From: Flavobacteriales bacterium
GTDB lineage: Bacteria > Bacteroidota > Bacteroidia > Flavobacteriales_D > Crocinitomicaceae
Direction: 5' to 3'
Assembly: GCA_947488235.1 (NCBI GenBank)
Contig: CANLAQ010000001.1
Span: 48,812-112,811 of the forward strand
DNA: 64,000 nt
Positions 29,007 to 39,423 of the stretch are shown here, piece by piece. The notes under the pieces are model-generated. The model worked only from the letters and a program-made list of their open reading frames with translations. It had not been told where the DNA came from and searched no databases. Within the stretch, counting starts at the first letter, position 1; each line of letters starts with the position of its first letter. The position numbers and the translations under genes are program-made.

Positions 29007-30553
29007 TGCAACTTGTTACTTTCACCTGTTCTCCTGAACAAGCATTGGATGAATCTTATCTACTGCTCGAAATCAAAAATCAACTTAATTTTTCTTCTAA
29101 GAATAAATTATTCTTCCGTTGGAAAAAAAGAAGTTTGGATGCACGCAATAGAACCATAAAAGTAAACTGCAGTTTTGAAGTATCTGAAGAGGTTCTTCCC
29201 AATCTACTTCCTGATTTCGACTTTAAAAGTGTGGGAAATGAAAAACCTATACACATTATCGGTGCAGGACCCGCCGGACTTTTCGCAGCTTTAGAATGCC
29301 TTTTATTAGGATTAAAACCTGTGCTTTTTGAAAGAGGAAAAGAAGTCCGAGCAAGACGAAGAGACTTAGCCCAATTAAACAAAGAAGGATTGGTGAATCC
29401 AGAATCCAATTATTGTTTTGGTGAAGGTGGCGCTGGAACCTATTCAGATGGCAAACTATATACACGATCAAAAAAAAGAGGCGATGTTGATCGGATTTTG
29501 CAATTGCTCGTTTATTTTGGAGCACATGAAAATATTTTAGTCGAAGCACATCCACATATTGGAACCAATAAATTACCTCAAATCATTGAAAAAATAAGGC
29601 AATTTATAATCGAAAAAGGCGGTGAAGTTCACTTTGAATCTAAATTAACAGATTTAAAAGTCGATTCGAAAACAATAACAAGTTTTGAAATTAATGCAAG
29701 TCAATGGATCGAAACTGATTCCCTTATTTTGGCTACAGGACATTCCGCTAGAGATATCTTTTACCTTCTTCAAAAACATAAGATAAGAATTGAAGCAAAA
29801 CCATTTGCCATTGGAGTTCGAGTTGAACATCAACAGTCCTTTATTGATCAACTACAATATCACAATCAATTAAGTGGTGAATTATTACCTCCCGCTTCCT
29901 ATAGTTTAGTAAGTCAAATAGATGGACGAGGAGTTTATTCTTTTTGTATGTGCCCTGGAGGAATCATTGCGCCATGCGCGACAAGTGATGGCGAAGTGGT
30001 TACCAATGGTTGGTCGCCTTCCAAACGCAATAATCCGTATGCAAATTCTGGAATTGTAGTAAGTATTGATCCAAGTGATTTTCCCAATTTTAAAACAAAT
30101 CCATTGGTTTGTCTTGAATTTCAAAAAATGATCGAAGGAAAAGCTTGGGCCGCAGCTGGCAAAAATCAGAAAGTTCCTGCACAAACATTAAAAGATTTTA
30201 TTGATCGAAAAAAATCAACTCATTTCCCTGAAAGTTCTTATTATATTGGACTAACAAGTGTCGAAATGGATGATATCTTTCCTGCTTTTGTAGTAGATCG
30301 ATTAAGAAAAGGTTTTAAGGAATTTGATAAGAAAATGCCAGGATTCATCAGTCAACAAGCCATAGTACATGCTCCAGAATCTAGGACATCTTCCCCTGTA
30401 TTAATTCCTCGAAATCATGAAACAATGGAACATGTTGACATCATTGGTTTATATCCGTGTGCAGAAGGGGCTGGTTATGCTGGAGGAATTGTTTCTGCAG
30501 CTATTGATGGCGCTAAATGTGTCCAAGCCATACACAACAAGATTTCAAAATAA
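29003..30553 (+). CDS. FAD-dependent oxidoreductase
   Basis: IIGAGPAGLFAALEC, CFGEGGAGTYSDGKLYTR, CEGAGYAGGIVSAAIDG. Confidence 0.88.
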   Translation: MMQLVTFTCSPEQALDESYLLLEIKNQLNFSSKNKLFFRWKKRSLDARNRTIKVNCSFEVSEEVLPNLLPDFDFKSVGNEKPIHIIGAGPAGLFAALECLLLGLKPVLFERGKEVRARRRDLAQLNKEGLVNPESNYCFGEGGAGTYSDGKLYTRSKKRGDVDRILQLLVYFGAHENILVEAHPHIGTNKLPQIIEKIRQFIIEKGGEVHFESKLTDLKVDSKTITSFEINASQWIETDSLILATGHSARDIFYLLQKHKIRIEAKPFAIGVRVEHQQSFIDQLQYHNQLSGELLPPASYSLVSQIDGRGVYSFCMCPGGIIAPCATSDGEVVTNGWSPSKRNNPYANSGIVVSIDPSDFPNFKTNPLVCLEFQKMIEGKAWAAAGKNQKVPAQTLKDFIDRKKSTHFPESSYYIGLTSVEMDDIFPAFVVDRLRKGFKEFDKKMPGFISQQAIVHAPESRTSSPVLIPRNHETMEHVDIIGLYPCAEGAGYAGGIVSAAIDGAKCVQAIHNKISK

Positions 30554-30588
30554 GAGCATTTCCCTCTTTCTATTACTTCCATTATTAA

Positions 30589-30596
30589 TACCTTTG
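30589..30596 (+). promoter_or_regulatory. -7 box TACCTTTG 4 nt before mnmA ATG
   Basis: TAnnTTTG match; spacing consistent with a leaderless transcript. Confidence 0.4.
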
Positions 30597-30600
30597 TAAT

Positions 30601-31779
30601 ATGAAAAGGGTTGTAGTTGGACTTTCCGGTGGTGTAGATTCAAGTGTTGCAGCATATCAATTGATTCAAGAAGGATATGAGGTGATAGGAATGTTTATGC
30701 GAAATTGGCATGATGAATCTGTTACTATCTCCGATGAATGTCCCTGGATAGATGATTCTAATGATGCACTACTTATTGCCAATCAATTAGGAATTCCATT
30801 TCAAGTGATTGATTTAAGTGCTGAATATAAAGAAAGAATCATTGATTATATGTTTACTGCCTATGAGCATGGTACGACACCCAATCCTGATGTGCTGTGT
30901 AATAGGGAAATTAAATTTGATGTTTTTCTAAAAGCCGCCATGGATTTAGGGGCTGATTATGTTGCAACAGGACATTATTGCAGAAAAAAAACTAATGAGG
31001 ATGGAACTTACTCATTATTGGCTGGAATAGACAAAACAAAAGATCAATCCTATTTCTTATGTCAAATAAGGCAAGAACAATTAGCCAAAGCTTTATTTCC
31101 GATAGGAAATTTAGAGAAATCTGAGGTGCGTGAAATTGCAAAAAAACTAGATTTAGTTACTGCAGATAAAAAAGATTCGCAAGGATTATGCTTTGTAGGG
31201 AAGATTAGTTTGCCTGAATTTTTACAACAAAAACTTAAAGCCAAGACGGGGAATGTTCTAGAAGTATTACCAACAGAAGAGCAATACAAAAACTATGATG
31301 CTATTCCTCCTATTTTAGAAAATGTAGTAGCCCTTTCGAAATCCTTTAACTATGAGCCTAATATGGGGATAAAAGTTGCAGAGCATCAAGGCGCACATTT
31401 TTATACCATAGGTCAAAGAAAAGGATTGCATGTTGGAGGAAGACCATTACCTAGTTTTGTTATTGCTACTGACACAGAAAACAATCTTGTATATACTGGT
31501 CAGACCGATCAACATCCTGGATTAAATAAATACGCATTGAAACTTGAAGCTTCAAGTATGAATTGGATGCGTCCTGAACTTAAGTTCAAATTAGAAAATG
31601 GAGTTCTTTTTGATGTTCGAATTCGCTACAGACAAGCACTAAGACCTGCCGTTTTAATCAAAAAAGAAGAAGGGTATTTTTTATTTTTCTCTGAAAAAGA
31701 AAAAGGAATTACGCCTGGACAATTTGCTGCTTGGTATCTTGGAGATGATTTGATTGGATCTGCAGCAATTATGCATTAA
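30601..31779 (+). CDS. mnmA: tRNA-specific 2-thiouridylase
   Basis: [37 protein letters not shown]-type, [10 protein letters not shown]. Confidence 0.95.
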   Translation: MKRVVVGLSGGVDSSVAAYQLIQEGYEVIGMFMRNWHDESVTISDECPWIDDSNDALLIANQLGIPFQVIDLSAEYKERIIDYMFTAYEHGTTPNPDVLCNREIKFDVFLKAAMDLGADYVATGHYCRKKTNEDGTYSLLAGIDKTKDQSYFLCQIRQEQLAKALFPIGNLEKSEVREIAKKLDLVTADKKDSQGLCFVGKISLPEFLQQKLKAKTGNVLEVLPTEEQYKNYDAIPPILENVVALSKSFNYEPNMGIKVAEHQGAHFYTIGQRKGLHVGGRPLPSFVIATDTENNLVYTGQTDQHPGLNKYALKLEASSMNWMRPELKFKLENGVLFDVRIRYRQALRPAVLIKKEEGYFLFFSEKEKGITPGQFAAWYLGDDLIGSAAIMH

Positions 31780-32003
31780 TTCATATTAACTGAGAAGAAT
31801 AGAGAATTTACCTCTACTTCATTCGTATTAGCTTTTTTTATCTTATCTAATAAATCAGCTACTTCAAATACATTTAAATTGCTTAATTCACCAAGCTCAC
31901 GGTGTTTTGATAATTTTAATTGTGCCTGATGAATTGTTTTTGTTCTGAGTGATTGCATATAAATTGTCATTATAAATAAATTAACTATGCACTGATACGG
32001 CAT
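31776..32003 (-). CDS. short hypothetical protein
   Basis: 75 aa ORF only; true start probably internal (MTIYMQSL). Confidence 0.3.
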   Translation of the reverse strand: MPYQCIVNLFIMTIYMQSLRTKTIHQAQLKLSKHRELGELSNLNVFEVADLLDKIKKANTNEVEVNSLFFSVNMN

Positions 32004-32111
32004 GGAATCAAAAAGAGTTTCATTTATAATTATTAATGCAAATCAAATTTTTAAGTGATTTCTTTATTAATCTGTATATCAATAGATTAATAAATATATA
32101 TTTAAAATTGG

Positions 32112-32143
32112 GATCAAAAAAAAGGCGCTAATAGCGCCTTTTA
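32112..32143 (-). terminator. Rho-independent terminator of the T9SS operon
   Basis: Minus strand AAAAGGCGCTATTAGCGCCTTTTTTTT just after stop of 32159 ORF. Confidence 0.88.
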
Positions 32144-32158
32144 AAGTAGGTTGAAACC

Positions 32159-34411
32159 TTAATTATCCAATTGATTATTATTCAACTCCTCATTCGTAGG
32201 GGTTAATAATTTTAATTCAGTTCTACGATTTGCTTGATGATCAACTATTGAACAAGGAACATTATCGGAACAATTATTTAAAAGTTTAGTTTCACCATAA
32301 CCTTTGGCAACAATCATCTTATTATTAATTCCTTTGCTAATGATGTAATTAACACAACTTTGAGATCGATTGTTTGATAAAGTTATGTTATAGGCAAATG
32401 AACCTCTTGAATCTGTATGAGAAGACAACTCAACACGCAATTCTGGTCTTTCCTTCATATATGTTACCAATTTATCCAATTCTACCATTCCTTCTGGACG
32501 CAGCGTAGATTTATCAAAATTATAAAGCACCATATCTAGACGAATAAATTCATCTCCCATTTTTGTTTTCATTTGAACAGGAAGTGCAATTGTATCAACA
32601 CAATTACCTGTTAATTTATTCTCAATAAACAAGAACCCATCTTCATGATTAATAAGATTCATACGAACTGAATCAATCAAATCAACACCTTCATTTCTCC
32701 AAGAATAAGATCCATTTGCATCTGTTAGATATTTAAATATCGTGCCATCATGCTTATAAAGATTCATCATTACTCCAGATAAACTTTGACCAGTTTCATC
32801 TTGAGCAATTAATTTACTTACATTTTTCTTAAAGTAAGAAGTTAAATCAATCTTAAATTCACCATCTGTCTCAGCGGTAAAGAAAGCCGAATCTCCAACA
32901 TTAACTTCGTCACCTTTGTAGAATATTTTATACTTTCTACCTTTAGTTAAGATATAACTAGTTGTCTCTCCTTTTGCATTTGTTTTTAATGCTTCAACTT
33001 TCTTTTTCTTGATATCTAAAATATAAACCTTTTGACCTTTCATCGGAGTCCCTTTACATGACTTAAGATTTACAATTAATTGTCCATCATAAACAGGAGC
33101 ATCAAAAGAATAAATTTGATCTACCCAATTTTCTCTATTAGAGGCGAAATAACCTTTCGCAGTTTCTTCATTTACATAATATGCAAAATCATCACTATTT
33201 GAATTCAATGGAACTCCAAGATGTATAGGTGCTTCATCATCAAATTCAGTAGCGAAAATATCTAAACCTCCCAATCCGTACCAACCATTAGAGGAGAAAT
33301 ACAAGATTCCTTTAGAAGAAATAAAAGGAAAAGACTCATCCCCTGAACTGTTAATATTTTCACCTAAATGTACAACATCAGACCATTCGCCGTCAATATA
33401 GGTTGTTTTGTAAAGATCAGAACTATAATCCTTACCTCCAGCTGTGTATGGAATACTTCCAGGACGGTTGGACACAAAATAAACAGTTCCTGTAGAATCG
33501 ATTGTTGCATGTCCAGTTGAATAAGAAGGGCTATTGAATGGGAAATCAATTTCCGTCCAAGTATCTCCTGAAATTTGATAAACAGATATTTTTAATTTAG
33601 AAAATTTTGTTTTGCCAATCGTATCCACTTCACTTTGATTCGTGGTTAGAAATGCTAATGACTTGTCTGCATTAAATGAAATCGGTCCATCATGAACGGA
33701 ATTTTGCTTAAATTCTCTAAATTTTCCTTTATAAAAGAAGTCTACCCAGAAAGGTTTTTGATAAAACTTAGGTTTAACTTTATCAGGATTAGCGTCAAAA
33801 TAAGCTAATTCAGTAAAATTCTGATTGGTTCTATCATATTCTCTTGTGCGTGCACCATGCATATAACCAGTGGAAACATATAAGATTCCACTTTTATAAG
33901 GAACTGCACCAAACTCTTCAGCTTTATGGGCTTGCTTAAATAGTTTAATTTTATAATCTGTACTGAAGGTAGTTCTGAAATTAATTGTTTCAATGTTTTT
34001 CTTAAAAGACATTAAGTTTTCATTTCCAGGAAAACGCATTAAGGCAGTATCAGTTAAATTATCCAAACGCGCATATTGTTTGGTCATACATAGCAAATTC
34101 AAAGCATTGATAAAATCTTTTTCAGTTGCTGTATTTTTATTAATCTTCACTTGATTCCAATATAAGGACCGTTCATAATGCTCAGAATAAAAAGCAGCTT
34201 CAGCAGCATTAGAAACATAAGACCAATCGCCTATTTTTTTGGATTTTTTCTTTGGACTAACGAAAGAAGTTGCTAATTCATCCCAAACAGGAAATGCATC
34301 TGCATACTTTAATTGGCTGGACAATTTGGTGGCGTAAACAACTTTTCCGCTTTGAGAAAAACCTAAAGCAGAAATGAATACGGTTGAAATAAAGGAAAAT
34401 AGTATTTTCAT
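32159..34411 (-). CDS. OmpA-family protein with PD40-like propeller (T9SS-associated, PorE-like)
   Basis: SNRPGSIPYTAGGKDYSSDLYKT, C-terminal OmpA LSSHTDSRGSFAYNITLSNNRSQSCVNYI. Confidence 0.85.
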   Translation of the reverse strand: MKILFSFISTVFISALGFSQSGKVVYATKLSSQLKYADAFPVWDELATSFVSPKKKSKKIGDWSYVSNAAEAAFYSEHYERSLYWNQVKINKNTATEKDFINALNLLCMTKQYARLDNLTDTALMRFPGNENLMSFKKNIETINFRTTFSTDYKIKLFKQAHKAEEFGAVPYKSGILYVSTGYMHGARTREYDRTNQNFTELAYFDANPDKVKPKFYQKPFWVDFFYKGKFREFKQNSVHDGPISFNADKSLAFLTTNQSEVDTIGKTKFSKLKISVYQISGDTWTEIDFPFNSPSYSTGHATIDSTGTVYFVSNRPGSIPYTAGGKDYSSDLYKTTYIDGEWSDVVHLGENINSSGDESFPFISSKGILYFSSNGWYGLGGLDIFATEFDDEAPIHLGVPLNSNSDDFAYYVNEETAKGYFASNRENWVDQIYSFDAPVYDGQLIVNLKSCKGTPMKGQKVYILDIKKKKVEALKTNAKGETTSYILTKGRKYKIFYKGDEVNVGDSAFFTAETDGEFKIDLTSYFKKNVSKLIAQDETGQSLSGVMMNLYKHDGTIFKYLTDANGSYSWRNEGVDLIDSVRMNLINHEDGFLFIENKLTGNCVDTIALPVQMKTKMGDEFIRLDMVLYNFDKSTLRPEGMVELDKLVTYMKERPELRVELSSHTDSRGSFAYNITLSNNRSQSCVNYIISKGINNKMIVAKGYGETKLLNNCSDNVPCSIVDHQANRRTELKLLTPTNEELNNNQLDN

Positions 34412-34412
34412 C

Positions 34413-35324
34413 TTAAAAATATCTTGGGCTTAAATAAGCGTTATTTTTTGTTCTAATATCGAATCTCAGCATAAACTCGTGACTTCCCCATTGATTAACT
34501 AATTTTCCATTGACAGGAAAGTCGTAAGCATAACCAATCATACAGAAGTCTTTTACTTGATAAGAAGCATTAAATCCTACAGCATCATTGATACGGTAAA
34601 GTACACCAAACCAAATTTGATTGTACAAATGAGCAGATACATTTACATCAAGTACAAGTGGTCCATTCGCAGTATATTTCAAAAGTAAAGACGGCTTAAG
34701 GTCTAAAACACTATTTACTTTATGAACATAACCAGCCATAGCATATAAATGGCGCTGAGCAACTGAATTTCCTGTATTGTTGTCGATAGATCTTTTAACG
34801 AGTTGCGGCACTGATACACCAGCATAAAATCGTTTTGCATATAAATAAGCACCAAATCCAAAATTAGCTTTCAAGATAGAATTAGATTGCAAAAAGTTAG
34901 GATCCGTATTATCCGTTACATTTAGACCAGAAAAGTCATACTGATTTTGTTGAATTCCTGCTGAAGCTCCAAGAGACAATCTCATGTCATCATCATTCAA
35001 TTGAATATGATAAGCAAAAGTACCCATTGCATTTACTCCAGAGCGAGATCCTATACGATCATAACTTAAATTTCCTCCAACACCAATATGCTTTTGCGCA
35101 ATTGGAGCATGAATTGAAAAGAATTGCGTTTTAGGCGCTCCTTCCCATCCTACCCATTGTGCTCGAGTAACTCCTGTGATGGTTAAATTATTAGTACTAC
35201 CCGCATACCCAGCATTAAATTGCAAAGGATTGAAGAAGTACATTGATGTTTGCGCATCTTGCTGAGCCATTAATGGCAGCGCTGACAAACAAATTATTGC
35301 TATTAAATTAATCGTCCTCATCAT
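34413..35324 (-). CDS. PorP/SprF-family type IX secretion outer membrane protein
   Basis: AQQDAQTSMYFFNPLQFNAGYAGS...RAQWVGWEGAPKTQFFSIHAP. Confidence 0.92.
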   Translation of the reverse strand: MMRTINLIAIICLSALPLMAQQDAQTSMYFFNPLQFNAGYAGSTNNLTITGVTRAQWVGWEGAPKTQFFSIHAPIAQKHIGVGGNLSYDRIGSRSGVNAMGTFAYHIQLNDDDMRLSLGASAGIQQNQYDFSGLNVTDNTDPNFLQSNSILKANFGFGAYLYAKRFYAGVSVPQLVKRSIDNNTGNSVAQRHLYAMAGYVHKVNSVLDLKPSLLLKYTANGPLVLDVNVSAHLYNQIWFGVLYRINDAVGFNASYQVKDFCMIGYAYDFPVNGKLVNQWGSHEFMLRFDIRTKNNAYLSPRYF

Positions 35325-35329
35325 ATCTA

Positions 35330-38300
35330 TTAAGGTTGAATTTCTAGGTATCCTGTGTAAGGATCTTGTGACTTTTTATTGGTATCTATTACATAAAAAT
35401 AAGTAGAAGCAGGTAATGAATTTGCTGCAGTTCCCTTATAGTGACCATTCCAATCATTTTGATAAGGTTGCGCTTCAAACACAACACTTCCCCATCTATT
35501 ATAAACGGTAACATGAATGTCTGGATATTGAGAGGCTAAATACTCTATTATCCAAAGATCATTCTTTCCATCATTATTTGGAGATAAAAATTGATTGATT
35601 TCAACCTCAGTTAATTCAGTACATCCTATATCAAATGTAGCTGAAACCACACATCCTGCAGCATCAGTAACTTGAACTGTATGATTTCCAGCATCAATAT
35701 TATTAGCTACCGGACCATTTTCTCCAGTTTCCCAAACATAAGAATAAGCAGATTGACCGCCTTGCGCTAAAACAGTTAAGCTACCATTAAATTCTTTACA
35801 TTCTGAACCAACTGAATCAATCTGAACTACAGTTAAAGGAAGTGGTTGTGTAATCGTTATACTCGTATCTGCTGTACAACCATCGTTGTTCTCTACTTGA
35901 ACAGTATAAGTTCCAATAGACAAACCAGAAACGGATGGAGAATTTAATTGACTTGGCGCCCAGTTGTAAGTTAAGACACCTGAATTGTCAGTTGTAATTG
36001 AAATAACACCATTAGAACCACCGTAACAAGAAACATTGGTCACACTTACTCCTGTAATATTAATTGGTGTAGGAGGATCGATTTGAACCATATCAGTGGT
36101 AATACAACCATTAATATTATCGGTAACCGTTACAAAATACTGACCTGGACCACCAACAACTGGCGAAAGCGTATTAGCACCGGAAACAATTGTTGGACCA
36201 GACCAACTAACTGAAGAATTCACCGGATTCACCGTTCCCAAAATAACACCAGTATTGGTAATACAATCTAATCCTGTTGAAGGAGAAAGTGTGTAATTAA
36301 ATACAGGAGAAGGCAATATATTAACAACAAATTGATCTTGAACACCTGGACAAGCGCCTAATTGCGCAGATACATCAATAGTACCTGATATAGTTGACCC
36401 TGTTGCATTTGAAGCTCCATTCCAAGTTGGAATTTGACCGTTACCTGAACTTCCAATTCCGATATTAGTGTTGTTATTCGTCCAAGAGATCGTTGCTCCG
36501 GTTGGTGTCGTAAAATAATCATTTGGATTAATTTGCGCGCCTGGACAAACAGTAAAATCAGTATTGCTATTCATTGTAATTTGTGGTTGAACCGCAACAT
36601 TTACAATAATATCAGGACCAGGACATAAAATTGTTCCGATTGAAATCGTATAAACTACAGTATCAACTGTTGTTCCTGTATTGGTCAATACCTGAGCAAT
36701 TGAATTTCCTGAACCAGCACTTTCACCTCCAATGGTTGCAGGAGCGGAAGCTGTCCAAGTAAAAGTAGCATTACTTAGGTTGGAACTAATAGCTATACTT
36801 GTAGCATCGCCACTACAAATCGTTTGAGCAGTAGGATCTACATTTAAATTTCCTTGTGGATTAACCGTAATGGTATGCACCACTGGAGCAACATTCGTAC
36901 ATCCAACACTTGCACTGATTTCTACAGTACCTGCTTGCGTTGTTGTATTAAATAAAGTAAGGGGATTAAAAGTCACTGGACTCACACCAGAACCTGTCAT
37001 GGTAGTTACACCTGTTACATTGGTAGTGTCTGTGATTTCCCAAGTAATAACATATCCAGGAACCGTGGATGTCATAATGAATAGCGCTGATGAATCACCT
37101 GAACAAATCATTTGATTGTAAAAAGTCATATTAACAGAAGCTGTTGGATTGATCGTTACCACTTGCATGATAGAATCCACACCACAGAAATTAGCAGCAT
37201 ACATCCAAACATTATAGTCTCCTGGATTTGAGAATGTTATTTCCATATTATCAGTTCCATTGGTCCATTGGGTATAATCATATTGATTACCCACAAAACC
37301 ATTACTTGAACCTAAACTTCCAGCAGTAACGGTGTAACCAGAGGTTTGATCTACTTGCCAATAATAAGAATAAGTAGAATCACATCCAGTAGAAGTCACA
37401 TTTTCTCCACCTGAAGATTGATTATCAAATGTAACTGGTTCCCCTTGACAAATTGGAGAATTAGGATTATAATCAAACGCCGCTGAAGCCCCAGTGTTAA
37501 TAGTGATAGGTCCAACAGTAATTACCGTAGGCAAACCATTATTGGAACAAATGTTCTGAGCAATTATAGTTGCAGAAAAAGCATTTTGAATTGGAGGGAA
37601 ACCAGGCGCAAAAACATAATCAACACCACAAGACGAACTTACGAAAATATGAGAAACGGTAGTGTCATTATTTGTTGTAAACACAAGTGATGGAGATCCA
37701 TCAGAAAAATTAACTGTGTAGTTAATTGGAACATCATTAGATAGAATATCTATAGAGTAAGGTGAAGGCAAACAAGTTGTTTGACCAGACCCAGAGACCG
37801 TTACTACCGGAGCATTACCGTTGAATACAATATAATTCTTTGAAGTTGAACAACCATTTATAGTTACTGTATGCGTAAGAGTATACTGACCTAAAGGATA
37901 AATATGACTTATTTGGGAGCCTGTCATATTGGTTTGATTCGAAGTTGCTCCATCACCCCAAGTAAAAGTTTGGGTAACACCACTATTATAAGTCGAATTG
38001 AAATTAAATAAGGAAGAATCAATAGCTCCACAATTTTTAAAGAAAATTAAGCCATTTTGTATTGTTGTACCATAACCTCCACCAACACTAGCGAGCGTAA
38101 GATTTGACACCGGAGTAACATTAACATCAATACCAACTGAAAATACTGACTGCTGACCATTGTTATTGTTAACTGTTAAGGTAGCCGATGTAGTTGGTGC
38201 TGTAGCTGTCGAATAAGTCACAACATGAGGTCCAATTCCTACTGCAGTAGCAGGAGAAGCTCCTGTGCCAAAATTCCAAGTATAGGTTGCACCTGCAGTG

Positions 38301-38461
38301 GTTTGAGAAGAAGTGTTATTATAAGTAATAGTACTTCCTTGACAAATTGTAATTAAACCACCAGAAACACTTGGAGATGTATTGAAACTTGCGGTTGGCG
38401 CCTGAGCATAAACCATATTGGTAAGGATCAAAAGCGCGAATGCGTAAATAATTTTAGACAT
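35330..38461 (-). CDS. large PKD-repeat / SprB-like secreted protein with CHU C-terminal domain
   Basis: Signal peptide, PKD/Ig-like repeats, SprB-like repeat (NVSCYGGSNGVISITTDN..YNW), C-terminal FLSPNNDGKNDLW..VYNRWGSVVFE. Confidence 0.85.
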   Translation of the reverse strand: MSKIIYAFALLILTNMVYAQAPTASFNTSPSVSGGLITICQGSTITYNNTSSQTTAGATYTWNFGTGASPATAVGIGPHVVTYSTATAPTTSATLTVNNNNGQQSVFSVGIDVNVTPVSNLTLASVGGGYGTTIQNGLIFFKNCGAIDSSLFNFNSTYNSGVTQTFTWGDGATSNQTNMTGSQISHIYPLGQYTLTHTVTINGCSTSKNYIVFNGNAPVVTVSGSGQTTCLPSPYSIDILSNDVPINYTVNFSDGSPSLVFTTNNDTTVSHIFVSSSCGVDYVFAPGFPPIQNAFSATIIAQNICSNNGLPTVITVGPITINTGASAAFDYNPNSPICQGEPVTFDNQSSGGENVTSTGCDSTYSYYWQVDQTSGYTVTAGSLGSSNGFVGNQYDYTQWTNGTDNMEITFSNPGDYNVWMYAANFCGVDSIMQVVTINPTASVNMTFYNQMICSGDSSALFIMTSTVPGYVITWEITDTTNVTGVTTMTGSGVSPVTFNPLTLFNTTTQAGTVEISASVGCTNVAPVVHTITVNPQGNLNVDPTAQTICSGDATSIAISSNLSNATFTWTASAPATIGGESAGSGNSIAQVLTNTGTTVDTVVYTISIGTILCPGPDIIVNVAVQPQITMNSNTDFTVCPGAQINPNDYFTTPTGATISWTNNNTNIGIGSSGNGQIPTWNGASNATGSTISGTIDVSAQLGACPGVQDQFVVNILPSPVFNYTLSPSTGLDCITNTGVILGTVNPVNSSVSWSGPTIVSGANTLSPVVGGPGQYFVTVTDNINGCITTDMVQIDPPTPINITGVSVTNVSCYGGSNGVISITTDNSGVLTYNWAPSQLNSPSVSGLSIGTYTVQVENNDGCTADTSITITQPLPLTVVQIDSVGSECKEFNGSLTVLAQGGQSAYSYVWETGENGPVANNIDAGNHTVQVTDAAGCVVSATFDIGCTELTEVEINQFLSPNNDGKNDLWIIEYLASQYPDIHVTVYNRWGSVVFEAQPYQNDWNGHYKGTAANSLPASTYFYVIDTNKKSQDPYTGYLEIQP

Positions 38462-38501
38462 ATAGTAGTAATTAAAAACTCTAATTATGTGTATTAAAGT
38501 A

Positions 38502-38509
38502 CAAAACTA
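38502..38509 (-). promoter_or_regulatory. -7 box TAGTTTTG upstream of the T9SS operon
   Basis: CAAAACTA on + strand, matching TAnnTTTG on minus strand. Confidence 0.4.
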
Positions 38510-38529
38510 AGGAAAAAATATTTAATATT

Positions 38530-39423
38530 TTAATCAATCCAGTTTATACCTTTTAGTAGTTTTTTTTGGGTTCGAATTGCATTTGAATCATCATTGGGTT
38601 GAAAATCGTATTCCCAAGAAGCCATTGGAGGCATACTCATTAAAATAGATTCAGTTCTGCCATTGGAATAGATGCCGAATTTGGTGCCCCGATCATGCAA
38701 TAAATTAAATTCAACATAACGAGACCGTCTGTGTAATTGCCATTGCCGCTCCTTTTCAGTGGACTCATGAAGCTCTTGAAGATCAACTTGTTTCTTGTAA
38801 ATACCAGGGAATGAAAGTGCTAATTCCTCACAAAAAGAAAAGAGTTGTTGCTTTGAAATTCCAGATGATTCATTTTGATGATCAAAAAATACCCCTCCTA
38901 TTCCTCGTGTTTCATTGCGATGAGGTAGAAAAAAATAATCATCAGCCCAATCTTTAAATTTTTGATAAAAATCAGGATGATATTTATCATTAATTTTTTT
39001 TAGGTCTTTATGAAATTCAGTGGCTAAGGAATCATTAATATAATGTGGTGTTAAATCAATGCCTCCACCAAACCAATAGGTATTACCATCGATTTCGAAA
39101 TATCGGACATTCATATGAATAATAGGATGTAAAGGATGTTTAGGGTGCAAAACAATCGAAACGCCAGTTGCATAAAAAGAATCTCCTTCCAGTTGAAGTT
39201 GTTTTCTCATCGCAGCACTTACTTTTCCATGAACAGCAGAAAAAGCAACGCCACCTTTTTCAATAACCCTTCCATTTTTAATGGTCCTTGTATAACCTCC
39301 ACCACCTTCGGCTCTTTCCCATGCGTCTTCAATAAAAGAAGCGCCTCCATCCCACTCCTCTATTTCTTTAGTGATGAATTGTTGACAAGCACGAAAAGCA
39401 TCACTAATTTCCTTGGCCTTCAT
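38530..39423 (-). CDS. hemF: oxygen-dependent coproporphyrinogen III oxidase
   Basis: FEIDGNTYWFGGGIDLTPHYI, HRNETRGIGGVFFDH, RYVEFNLLHDRGTKFG. Confidence 0.95.
   Translation of the reverse strand: MKAKEISDAFRACQQFITKEIEEWDGGASFIEDAWERAEGGGGYTRTIKNGRVIEKGGVAFSAVHGKVSAAMRKQLQLEGDSFYATGVSIVLHPKHPLHPIIHMNVRYFEIDGNTYWFGGGIDLTPHYINDSLATEFHKDLKKINDKYHPDFYQKFKDWADDYFFLPHRNETRGIGGVFFDHQNESSGISKQQLFSFCEELALSFPGIYKKQVDLQELHESTEKERQWQLHRRSRYVEFNLLHDRGTKFGIYSNGRTESILMSMPPMASWEYDFQPNDDSNAIRTQKKLLKGINWID

Noticed and set aside
29080-30184. Several antisense ORFs (29080-29409, 29256-29555, 29654-29851, 29906-30184)
   Set aside because: All lie antisense inside the FAD oxidoreductase CDS with no family signal.
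35330-38461. PKD repeat array as a possible tandem DNA repeat
   Set aside because: Repeats are divergent at nucleotide level and explained by protein domain architecture.
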